From Prevotella sp. (lineage in GTDB: Bacteria > Bacteroidota > Bacteroidia > Bacteroidales > Bacteroidaceae): a DNA stretch of 64,000 bases. A program made the position numbers and the translations under genes. Location of the stretch: contig JAFPZD010000250.1 in assembly GCA_017417465.1 (NCBI GenBank), positions 1-64,000 of the forward strand. Reading direction: 5' to 3'. The notes beneath the pieces were generated by a model, which ran no database searches, was not told where the DNA came from, and worked only from the letters and a program-made list of their open reading frames with translations. Each line of letters begins with the position of its first letter. Position 1 is the first letter of the stretch. Shown one piece after another: positions 7,368 through 15,057 of this stretch.

Positions 7368-7925
7368 ATGACGGAAAAGGAGAAAATGCTGGCAGGCGAG
7401 GTCTACAACGCCACTGATCCACAACTGATTGAGGAGTTAGCGGTGACCAGAGAACTGGTTTACGACTTCAACCTGCTGCGCCCTTCAGAGAAAGGGAAGA
7501 TGCTGGAGCTGCTAAAACGCCTGTTGGGACATATCGGCGACGATGCCATCATCATCAACCAGCCTTTTCGCTGCGACTATGGCAAGCAGATCAGCGTTGG
7601 CAAGCGGTTCTTTGCCAACTTTAACTTCACGGTGCTCGACGAAGCGCGCGTCACTATTGGCGACGACTGCTTCATAGGACCTAACGTGAGCATCTACACC
7701 GCCTGCCACAGCACTGACCCAGTGGAGCGCAACAGCCGTCAGGAATGGGCAAAACCAGTGAGCATCGGCAACAACGTCTGGATTGGCGGCAGCGTCACCA
7801 TCCTGCCAGGAGTCACCATCGGCGATAATGTCACCATCGGTGCCGGCTCTGTGGTTACACACGACATTCCAGCCAATGTGGTAGCAGTGGGGAACCCGTG
7901 TAGGGAGTTAGGAGTTAGGAGTTGA
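7368..7925 (+). CDS. Maltose/galactoside-type O-acetyltransferase (left-handed beta-helix)
   Basis: A 185-aa acetyl-CoA-dependent sugar O-acetyltransferase. The N-terminal EKEKMLAGEVYNATDPQL is the Maa/NodL mac domain. The rest is hexapeptide repeats typical of a left-handed beta-helix trimer (IGDDCFIGPNVSIYTACHS, then IGNNVWIGGSVTILPGVTIG), with the catalytic His in ACHSTDP. Family proteins usually continue after GNPCR with a short conserved tail. Here the tail is replaced by ELGVRS and a TGA, both encoded by an AGTTAGG repeat (7905-7926), so the native end was probably lost. The physiological sugar is unknown. Confidence 0.85.
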   Translation: MTEKEKMLAGEVYNATDPQLIEELAVTRELVYDFNLLRPSEKGKMLELLKRLLGHIGDDAIIINQPFRCDYGKQISVGKRFFANFNFTVLDEARVTIGDDCFIGPNVSIYTACHSTDPVERNSRQEWAKPVSIGNNVWIGGSVTILPGVTIGDNVTIGAGSVVTHDIPANVVAVGNPCRELGVRS

Positions 7926-7965
7926 GGAGATAAAGTAGAATAGACTTTCCCCTATTGAGGGTATG

Positions 7966-8036
7966 CCGAGGGGACTCACAGGTTGCTCCGAGGGGACTCA
8001 CAGGCTGCTCCGAGGGGACTCACAGGTTGCTCCGAG
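7966..8036. repeat. 22-bp tandem array, 3 copies
   Basis: Three consecutive 22-bp units (CCGAGGGGACTCACAGGYTGCT) at 7966-7987, 7988-8009 and 8010-8031, differing at one position, plus 5 bases of a fourth. It lies between the convergent acetyltransferase and GH92 genes. TTGCTCCGAG at its end pairs with CTCGGAGCAA at 8052-8061. Confidence 0.92.
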
Positions 8037-8061
8037 CAGAATGGGAGTCCTCTCGGAGCAA
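8027..8061. terminator. Hairpin at convergent gene ends
   Basis: TTGCTCCGAG (8027-8036) and CTCGGAGCAA (8052-8061) form a 10-bp stem with a 15-base loop, followed on the plus strand by TCTTTTA. It would suit the end of transcripts from the left. The same stem sequence recurs at 21659-21719. Confidence 0.5.
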
Positions 8062-8065
8062 TCTT

Positions 8066-10222
8066 TTATGGGCGGTCGGCCTTCTTGGTGCCCCATGCTG
8101 AGGGCTGGGGGCCCATCTGTAGTTCGAGAAATCCACCCTTGACGATGTCGTTGAACTGGAGGTAGGTACGAGTATAAGGCCGTCCATTGAGTGTGGCACT
8201 CTGCACATAGATGTTCTCAGGACTATTGTCACAGGCGATGATGCGGAAGGTGCGCCCATTGCCTACGTTGATGTCGGCCTCGTCGAAGAGGGGCGTGCCG
8301 ATGATGTACTTTCCACCAGCAGGCTCTACCTGATAGAGGCCAAGGGCTGAGAGGACATACCAGGCGGACATCTGGCCGACATCCTCGTTGCCTGACAGGC
8401 CGTCGAAGTCGTTACGATACATGTCGCGCATGGTCTGACGGATGAGGCGTGCGCCCTTCCATGGCTGACCAATGTAGTTGTACATATAAAGAATGTGGTG
8501 GCTTGGCTCATTGCCGTGGGCATACTGGCCAATGAGTCCGCTGATATCGGGTGAGGCATCCTCGCCCAGATCACCCTCGGCGATGAACAGCGAGTCGAGC
8601 TTCTCAACGAACTTTTGCTCAGAGCCGAAGAGGCTCACCAGACCGTGAACATCGTGGGGCACAAGCCATGTGTACTGCCAAGCGTTGCCCTCGGTATAGT
8701 CGTTCTGACGGTGGACGGAGTGGAAGGGGTTGAATGGCTCACGGAACTTGCCATTGCTGTCGAGACCTCGCATAAACCCTGTCTGCGGATCGAAGAGTCG
8801 GCGATAGCTCTGGGCACGCTTGTCGAAATACTTTTGTGTCTGTTTGTCCTTCAGCTTCGCAGCCACACGTGCCACACACCAGTCGGCGAGGGCATACTCC
8901 AAGGTTTTGGCCACCGACTCGTGGTCAGGGTGCAGGTCGAAGGGCAGGTAGCCGTACTTCTTCAGCAGGTCCATGCCACGCTCGTCGAGCATGGCTGAGG
9001 TTGTCATCGCCTCGAGACACTGCTGGGCGTCGTCAGCAAACCCTTTCAGCACAAGGTCGGCGAGGACGGGTATACCTGGGTTGCCCACCATACAGTCGGT
9101 CTCGTTGCCCATGAGGTGCCATACAGGCAGCTTGCCCTGCTCCTTATAGATATTCAACAGGGTGTAGGCCATCGCCTGCTGCCGCTCAGGGTGAATGAGC
9201 GTCATCAGGGGATGTGCAGCGCGATAGGTGTCCCACAGCGAGAAGGTGGTGTAGGTGGCATTGGCAGTGCCATGGTGTATCTGGTCGTCGGCTCCGCGAT
9301 AGGTGCCATCAACATCGCAGAAGAGCGAGGGGGCGGTCATGGTGTGGTAAAGGGCGGTATAGAAGGTGGTGCGCTCATCGGAGCTGCCGCCTTCGAGCTG
9401 CACCTTGCCCAGCTGCTCGTTCCACTTACGGTCGGCATCGCGGAGTATGGCCTGGAAGTCCCATGTGTTCATCTCGGCCTTCAGGTTGGCCTTGGCTCCC
9501 TCGACACTGACGGGCGAAAGGCCCACACGCACCAGCAGTGGCTGGCCATTGTTGTCGAAGCTGAAGACAGAGATGCTGTCGGTAGCAGGCTCCTCACGAG
9601 TGACAGGACGCGAGAACTCTATGGCGTAGAACACCTTCTGGTTGCGTGCCCATCCTAACGAAAAGCGATAGCCAGAGAGCATCGTGGGGCTCTCGACACG
9701 TACCTGGCACTGCTTCATGTTGTCCCAGCCAATGCCCTGCTTGAGGTTCAGGCGCACGTAGCCGCGCTCGACGTCGGCTGGCAGGGTGTAGCGATGCATG
9801 CCACAGCGCTCAGTGGCCGTCAGTTCTACATGGATGCCACCATCGAGCGTCACCGCGTAGTAGCCAGGCGTGCAGCGCTCAGCACGATGGGAGAAGCGTA
9901 CGTCTTTGCGACAGGGGCACAGGGTGGGCAGCAGCGTCACGTCGCCCAGATCGCCAATGCCAGTGCCACTGAGGTGCATCATGCCAAAGCCCACGAGCAC
10001 GGAGTCGCTGTAGTGATAGCCAGAGCACCAGTCCCAGCCTTGGGTGTACTGAGTGGGGCCGAGCTGTACGAATCCGAACGGCACGTTAGCACCGATGAAC
10101 ACATGGCCGTGGCCACCAGTACCGATAAAGGGGTTTACTTGCTGAGTAAGCTTGCCGGCTGCCGACAGCGACAGTGCGACTGCCAGGGCTGCCATCACGG
10201 AGAAAAGTCTGGATGTTTTCAT
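8066..10222 (-). CDS. GH92 family secreted alpha-mannosidase
   Basis: A 718-aa GH92 enzyme, a calcium-dependent exo-alpha-mannosidase family that trims mannose from N-glycans and yeast mannan. A signal peptide is visible (MKTSRLFSVMAALAVALSLSAAG), after which VNPFIGTGGHGHVFIGANVPFG, shortened here to VNPFIGTGGHGH, starts the N-terminal beta-sandwich. The catalytic (alpha/alpha)6 part includes GNEDVGQMSAWYVLSALGLY and the end motif GGKYIIGTPLFDEA. The frame extends 11 codons upstream of the chosen ATG, but that earlier ATG lies inside the TACCTTTG promoter box, so the start at 10222 is preferred. Linkage specificity cannot be decided by eye. It likely works with the GH2, GH20, GH29 and GH3 enzymes of this window on host-type glycans. 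Confidence 0.92.
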   Translation of the reverse strand: MKTSRLFSVMAALAVALSLSAAGKLTQQVNPFIGTGGHGHVFIGANVPFGFVQLGPTQYTQGWDWCSGYHYSDSVLVGFGMMHLSGTGIGDLGDVTLLPTLCPCRKDVRFSHRAERCTPGYYAVTLDGGIHVELTATERCGMHRYTLPADVERGYVRLNLKQGIGWDNMKQCQVRVESPTMLSGYRFSLGWARNQKVFYAIEFSRPVTREEPATDSISVFSFDNNGQPLLVRVGLSPVSVEGAKANLKAEMNTWDFQAILRDADRKWNEQLGKVQLEGGSSDERTTFYTALYHTMTAPSLFCDVDGTYRGADDQIHHGTANATYTTFSLWDTYRAAHPLMTLIHPERQQAMAYTLLNIYKEQGKLPVWHLMGNETDCMVGNPGIPVLADLVLKGFADDAQQCLEAMTTSAMLDERGMDLLKKYGYLPFDLHPDHESVAKTLEYALADWCVARVAAKLKDKQTQKYFDKRAQSYRRLFDPQTGFMRGLDSNGKFREPFNPFHSVHRQNDYTEGNAWQYTWLVPHDVHGLVSLFGSEQKFVEKLDSLFIAEGDLGEDASPDISGLIGQYAHGNEPSHHILYMYNYIGQPWKGARLIRQTMRDMYRNDFDGLSGNEDVGQMSAWYVLSALGLYQVEPAGGKYIIGTPLFDEADINVGNGRTFRIIACDNSPENIYVQSATLNGRPYTRTYLQFNDIVKGGFLELQMGPQPSAWGTKKADRP

Positions 10223-10252
10223 TGTCTTGAGGTTGTAGTTGCGATGATGGCG

Positions 10253-10260
10253 CAAAGGTA
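10253..10260 (-). promoter_or_regulatory. -7 box TACCTTTG for GH92
   Basis: CAAAGGTA on the plus strand, 30 bases before the GH92 start. A CTTTAACTCC-type tract (read leftward) lies 25-45 bases further upstream, as it does before two other leftward genes. Confidence 0.7.
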
Positions 10261-10356
10261 CGAATTTTTAGGGAGGTAAAAAAGACGAGGGGCGTTAAAG
10301 GGAGTTAAAAGATGAAAAATGAAAGATGAAAGATGAAGAATGAAAATGAAAAGTAG

Positions 10357-10364
10357 TATCTTTG
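10357..10364 (+). promoter_or_regulatory. -7 box TATCTTTG for PIF1-like helicase
   Basis: TATCTTTG 26 bases before the helicase ATG. The stretch 10305-10350 upstream is a purine-rich simple repeat (GATGAAAAATGAAA-like). Confidence 0.65.
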
Positions 10365-10390
10365 CGGTTGATTAATAACTGAGCAGCATC

Positions 10391-12562
10391 ATGGAACGAA
10401 ACAACGAGTTGCGCACGGCGTGGGACTTTGTGGAGAACACAGGGCGCAGCATCTTCCTGACAGGCAAGGCAGGGACGGGCAAGACCACCTTCCTGAAAGC
10501 AGTAGTAGAACGGTCGCGCAAACGCAGCATCGTGGTCGCACCGACGGGTGTGGCCGCCATCAATGCAGGCGGCGTGACAATACACTCGTTCTTCCAGCTG
10601 CCACTGTCGCCCTTTGTCCCCAACGCGCAGATTAAGAGCAAGTTTGACTTCGGTAGGGAGAAGCGAAAGATTCTGGCGTCGCTCGACCTGCTGATTATCG
10701 ACGAGATATCGATGGTGCGCAGCGACCTGCTCGACGCCATCGACTCTGTGCTACGCCGTTTCCGCGACCACTACCTGCCCTTCGGGGGCGTGCAGCTGCT
10801 GATGATTGGCGACCTGCAGCAGCTGACGCCTGTGGTAACGCCTGAGGACGAGAAGCTGCTGAAGCCCTACTACGACACGCCCTACTTCTTCGGATCGAAG
10901 GCGCTGGCGCAGATTAACTACGTGACCATCCAGCTTGAAAAGGTGTACCGACAGGAGGACACCTCGTTCCTCAACATTCTGAATCACATCCGCATAGGCC
11001 AGCCCACCGAGGGCGACCTTGCTGCGCTCAACGCCCGCTGCCAGCCCATGTTCAGGCCAAAGGCCGAGGACGGCTTCATTCGTCTGACGACTCATAACAA
11101 CCTTGCCAACTTCTACAATGAGTCGGAGCTGCAGAAGCTGCCAGGCCGGCAGTTCATGTTTAGTGCCAAGATAGAGGGCACGTTTCCTGAATACTCCTAT
11201 CCAGTGGCGTCAACGCTCGTACTGAAGCTGGGAGCACAGGTGATGTTCGTCAAAAACGACCCATCGGGCAACCACCTCTATTATAATGGGCGCATCGGCC
11301 AAGTGACCTACGTCGACGACAACCAGATACTGGTGCACTGTCCTGGCGATGAGAAAGCCATCAAGGTGGAGCCGCTGGAATGGGAGAACGCCCGCTACAC
11401 GCTGAACCCTGAAACCCGTGAGATAGAGACTGACGTGCAGGGTACCTTCGCACAATTCCCTCTGCGATTAGCATGGGCCATCACCATTCATAAGAGCCAG
11501 GGCCTGACGTTCGACCGTGCCATCATCGATGCCAACCAGTCGTTCGCGCCAGGACAGGTCTACGTCGCGCTGAGCCGCTGCCGCTCGTTAGAGGGGCTGG
11601 TGCTTGCAGCTCCTATCACGGCGCGGGCCATCATCAACGATGAGCGCGTCCACAGCTACATCGACCATCAGGAGGAGGCAGCAGCACTGAGCATCAGCCA
11701 GTTGCCAACGCTCAAGGAAGAGTACTACCGTCACCTGTTGCTCGAGTTATTCGACTTCCGAAGTATCATGTTCCCTTATGAACAGCTGATGCGTCTCTTT
11801 GCTGAGTATTTCTTCCGCAGCCATGCCTCACTGATGCAGTTGCACAACAAGACCTACATGGAGCTGAAACAGCGTATCAGCGATGTGGCCGAGAAGTGGA
11901 CGGCATACATTCGCCAGCTGACCACTGAGGGGCTGCATGCCACGCCTTTCCTGGAACGGGTGGAAAAGAGTGCCTCATACTTTGCCGACACGCTCGAGGT
12001 GCTGCTTGAAAAGCCACTGACGCTCAGCGCTGAAGTGAAGACCAACAACAAGCAGGCCATGCAGCGACTGGGCAACGTGCTGCCCGACGTGCGCCAGGCA
12101 TGGTTGGCTCGCCGCTATCTGTTGACGAAGATTTCGGATGATGGCTTCTCGATAGATAATTACTTGCGAGAGAAGCAGATGTCGATGCTTGATGCCCTCG
12201 ATGAGGACAAGCTGAAACGGCAGCGCGAACGCAAGGCGAAAGCCAAGGCACAGCCGCCCAAGGAACAGAAGCCCAAAACTTGGGAGGTGAGCTACGGGAT
12301 GTATGCCCAAGGCATGAAGCCAGCCGAGATTGCAGCTGCGCGGTCGCTCACCACGGGTACTATTACTGGCCATCTGGCTCGCTATGTGGCATCGGGTAAA
12401 GTGCGACTCGACGACCTTGTCACGCCTGACCATCAGCAGGCCATCATCAAGATTCTGCGCTTGGTGGGTCCAGAAGAGAGCACCACCGCCATCAAGGCGC
12501 TCTGCCCGCCAGACGTCACTTATGATGAGATTCGTCTGATGCAGGAGATGCAGCAGCACTGA
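10391..12562 (+). CDS. PIF1/RecD-like superfamily 1 DNA helicase with C-terminal HTH_40 domain
   Basis: A 723-aa cytoplasmic ATP-dependent helicase. The Walker A motif TGKAGTGKTT is at residues 24-33, a Walker B LLIIDEISM near 98, and motif VI QVYVALSRCRSLEGL near 390. AITIHKSQGLTFDRAI just before it is the usual PIF1/RecD motif V region. After a basic linker (about 610-628, Lys/Arg-rich) the C-terminus carries a helix-turn-helix of the HTH_40 type (YAQGMKPAEIAAARSLTTGT), seen on many Bacteroidota helicases. It probably acts in replication or repair; the exact role is unknown. Its 3' end overlaps the opposing gene by 47 bases. Confidence 0.88.
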   Translation: MERNNELRTAWDFVENTGRSIFLTGKAGTGKTTFLKAVVERSRKRSIVVAPTGVAAINAGGVTIHSFFQLPLSPFVPNAQIKSKFDFGREKRKILASLDLLIIDEISMVRSDLLDAIDSVLRRFRDHYLPFGGVQLLMIGDLQQLTPVVTPEDEKLLKPYYDTPYFFGSKALAQINYVTIQLEKVYRQEDTSFLNILNHIRIGQPTEGDLAALNARCQPMFRPKAEDGFIRLTTHNNLANFYNESELQKLPGRQFMFSAKIEGTFPEYSYPVASTLVLKLGAQVMFVKNDPSGNHLYYNGRIGQVTYVDDNQILVHCPGDEKAIKVEPLEWENARYTLNPETREIETDVQGTFAQFPLRLAWAITIHKSQGLTFDRAIIDANQSFAPGQVYVALSRCRSLEGLVLAAPITARAIINDERVHSYIDHQEEAAALSISQLPTLKEEYYRHLLLELFDFRSIMFPYEQLMRLFAEYFFRSHASLMQLHNKTYMELKQRISDVAEKWTAYIRQLTTEGLHATPFLERVEKSASYFADTLEVLLEKPLTLSAEVKTNNKQAMQRLGNVLPDVRQAWLARRYLLTKISDDGFSIDNYLREKQMSMLDALDEDKLKRQRERKAKAKAQPPKEQKPKTWEVSYGMYAQGMKPAEIAAARSLTTGTITGHLARYVASGKVRLDDLVTPDHQQAIIKILRLVGPEESTTAIKALCPPDVTYDEIRLMQEMQQH

Positions 12563-13769
12563 CGCGCCGCTTGAGGCGTTCGATGGCTTTATCGAGCGTC
12601 TCGGTAGGCTCAATAATGTTGTCAGGCCCCCAGAAGTTGGGGTCGCTAAAGTATTCCACGCGGTCGTAGAGCTTGTCGCGGCGGCTGAACGTGTCGCGTC
12701 CACGAATGGGGCGAACGGCCTGCTGCTGACGGTCGGTGACCACAAACTCGCTGATGGTCGTAAAGGGCGAGTAGAACAAGCGTCGGCGCCAGTCGCATGT
12801 GAACCGCATGACATTGCGCACATAGCTCAGATAAGTGACACCGTCTTCAGTGCGATAGTGGATGCTGAAGCTCAGTTCACGAGGACGGAAGTGTAGTGTG
12901 GCAGGCTTCTTGACGAGCATCGCCTCCATAGCGGGCAGGCGGCGGCTCATGTCGAGGGTCAGCTCGGCACGGGTGAAGGCCAGCGTCTGCTGGTCGATGT
13001 AAAGGGTAGCATAGAATAGGGCATAGCGCTGCTGCTGGCGTGGCGACATGTGGACGACGTACTGCAGGCGGTCGTCGAGCTTCTGGGGTGTGTCCATCTC
13101 GAAGTGGTAGTAGGGCATGTCGTCCTCGTAGAACAGCATTTCGCTGTTCTTCACCACATCGGCTACAACGGGCAGCACAGGACCACCCATAATCTTGACG
13201 CCGAGGGTGTCGGCAGGCTTCATGTTCAGCAGCCGTCGCCCTCGTGTGATAGCCACCGCCTCGCGACTAATGTCCTGCTCGTAGGAGGTTTTGTAGACGT
13301 CGACAACAGCCTCGCTGACGCTGATGAACTGCCGCCGCTTCTGCACCGTTTCACGATAGAAACCTTTGTAGAGCACGGAGGAACGGCTGTAGTTGTCAGG
13401 AACCTTCGACAGGGCTGCGCGCACCACTGCAACAGCATCGTCAGCACGGACGACAATCTCGTTGAGGGTAATGATGCTGGGCGTCAACATGATGTCAAGG
13501 GGGCTGTCATCGGAGGGTACTGCCACATGACGTGCCTTGAAGCCAAGCATCGACACGTTGATAAAGGCAGGCCGTGCGCCAGGCACCTTCAGCGTGAAAC
13601 GCCCTTGCTCGTTAGTGACCGTGGCTACGCCATCGGCAGTGATGCTGACACGGGCCAGCGGCTGACGACTCTGGGCATCGCTGACCATTCCTGCCACGAC
13701 ATGGTAGCCCTGGGCGGCCACCACGATGGTCGTCAGCATCAGCAGTGTGATGGTTATTAGTCGTCTCAT
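12516..13769 (-). CDS. Secreted carboxypeptidase-regulatory-like domain protein
   Basis: A 417-aa exported protein. A signal peptide (MRRLITITLLMLTTIVVAAQG) is followed by a carboxypeptidase-D-regulatory-like beta domain (VVAGMVSDAQSRQPLARVSI, about residues 25-100), the module also found at the N-terminus of SusC proteins. The remainder is a beta-rich domain with repeated YKGFYRE, MPYYHFEMDTP and YYTFDR-like strands, similar to uncharacterised outer-membrane-associated Bacteroidota proteins. It follows the PIG-L gene by 43 bases and probably shares its promoter. Its stop lies inside the 3' end of the opposing helicase gene (47-base overlap). No enzymatic motif is recognised. Confidence 0.75.
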   Translation of the reverse strand: MRRLITITLLMLTTIVVAAQGYHVVAGMVSDAQSRQPLARVSITADGVATVTNEQGRFTLKVPGARPAFINVSMLGFKARHVAVPSDDSPLDIMLTPSIITLNEIVVRADDAVAVVRAALSKVPDNYSRSSVLYKGFYRETVQKRRQFISVSEAVVDVYKTSYEQDISREAVAITRGRRLLNMKPADTLGVKIMGGPVLPVVADVVKNSEMLFYEDDMPYYHFEMDTPQKLDDRLQYVVHMSPRQQQRYALFYATLYIDQQTLAFTRAELTLDMSRRLPAMEAMLVKKPATLHFRPRELSFSIHYRTEDGVTYLSYVRNVMRFTCDWRRRLFYSPFTTISEFVVTDRQQQAVRPIRGRDTFSRRDKLYDRVEYFSDPNFWGPDNIIEPTETLDKAIERLKRRVSAAASPASDESHHK

Positions 13770-13812
13770 TGTCTATAGTCTTTGTTTGGTGTGTCAATTA
13801 GCGTGTGGTTGA

Positions 13813-14967
13813 TCAAAAGAACGATGGCGCAGTGGTGAAGCGGAACTCCACAAAGGCCTCCATCGCCTCGTAGCACGCCAGGCCCAAGGCGTCGTAGCGT
13901 TGTGCCGTGCCACGGTTGCGATCTTCAGCACGCTGCCAGAACAGTCGTGAGTCGTCACCCATGAAGGGTGCGCTCTCCATCTGACTCTGATGGCGCAGAA
14001 TGGCGTTACGTTTCTCCAACAGTTCCTCAGGACTCATCGGCACGCACATTTCAATGTCGGCCACGTCCCACTCGGCCCAGGCGCCACGGTACATCCAGAT
14101 GCGGCAGTCGTTCAGCCACGAGGCAGCAGCCTGCCGCTCCTCGTCGACAGCAGCCAGCACCACGTCAGTACACTTGCGATGCGTGCCGTGAGGGTCGGCC
14201 AGATCGGCTGCGACATAGATTTGATGGGGCTTGATGTTGGTAATCAGCTGGCGAACGATATCGACGTCGGCCTTGCCAACGGGCAACTTCTCAATGCGAC
14301 CGCTCTCGTAGAAAGGCAGGTCGAGGAAGTGAATGTGGTCCTTACCGATGCCGTTGTAGGCACATGCCGTGCGGGCCTCGCCACGGCGTATCAGGCCTTT
14401 CAGCGTCAGGATGTCGCGGGTGTCGGGGGTGTCGGCATGCTTGGCGCCCAGATACTCCTTGATCTCGTTGTATTTCTTGATGATGGTAAGGTCGCGACTG
14501 TCGCTAAACAGCATGTTAAAGCCATTGAGGAAGTGCATGTAGCGCGTCAGGTCCTCGTCACCCACGGCGATGTTGCCGCTCGTCTCGTAGGCGATGTGAA
14601 CGTCGTTCCCCTGCTGAATCAGCCGACGGATGGTGCCACCCATCGAGATGACGTCATCGTCGGGGTGAGGTGAGAAAACGATGACACGCTTCGGAAACGG
14701 CAGCGCCCGCTCAGGGCGGTTCGAGTCGTCGGCGCCAGGCTTGCCGCCAGGCCAGCCCGTGATGGTGTGCTGCAGCTCGTTGAACACGGCAATGTTGACA
14801 AGTGCTGCCGAGCCATACTCGTCGCACCAGTGCTGCAGGCCGTTCTCACGGTAGTCCTTGCTCAGCAGCTTCAGCACGGGCTTCCCCACTTTCTCGCACA
14901 GTGCCACAACATCGCGGCGCAGCCGATGGTCAGGCATCTGAATAGTAGATGTAAGGTTAAGGTTCAT
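13813..14967 (-). CDS. PIG-L family deacetylase (equivalent to the C-terminal half of a NagB-PIG-L fusion)
   Basis: A 384-aa zinc-dependent LmbE/PIG-L deacetylase-like protein. The metal motif SPHPDDDVISMGG is at about residues 97-109, and ADPHGTHRKC at about 253 supplies the second His. In many Bacteroidota the same sequence, including the linker NELQHTITGWPGGKP and DDSNRPERA, is the C-terminal half of a glucosamine-6-phosphate deaminase fusion of about 660 residues. Here the NagB half is absent: the gene starts within the linker and has its own promoter box. It may deacetylate an N-acetyl sugar or act with a separate NagB encoded elsewhere. The start ATG at 14967 is supported by the promoter 41 bases upstream. 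Confidence 0.82.
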   Translation of the reverse strand: MNLNLTSTIQMPDHRLRRDVVALCEKVGKPVLKLLSKDYRENGLQHWCDEYGSAALVNIAVFNELQHTITGWPGGKPGADDSNRPERALPFPKRVIVFSPHPDDDVISMGGTIRRLIQQGNDVHIAYETSGNIAVGDEDLTRYMHFLNGFNMLFSDSRDLTIIKKYNEIKEYLGAKHADTPDTRDILTLKGLIRRGEARTACAYNGIGKDHIHFLDLPFYESGRIEKLPVGKADVDIVRQLITNIKPHQIYVAADLADPHGTHRKCTDVVLAAVDEERQAAASWLNDCRIWMYRGAWAEWDVADIEMCVPMSPEELLEKRNAILRHQSQMESAPFMGDDSRLFWQRAEDRNRGTAQRYDALGLACYEAMEAFVEFRFTTAPSFF

Positions 14968-15007
14968 AGCTTCTCCACTTTTTGGGTTCTATTGTTAATA
15001 GTGCTTG

Positions 15008-15015
15008 CAAAAGTA
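15008..15015 (-). promoter_or_regulatory. -7 box TACTTTTG for PIG-L gene
   Basis: CAAAAGTA on the plus strand, 40 bases upstream of the PIG-L start, in the gap after the GH3 stop. Confidence 0.6.
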
Positions 15016-15057
15016 ACTATTTTTTTCCATACGTCCAAACTTTTGCGCTCTTTTCTT

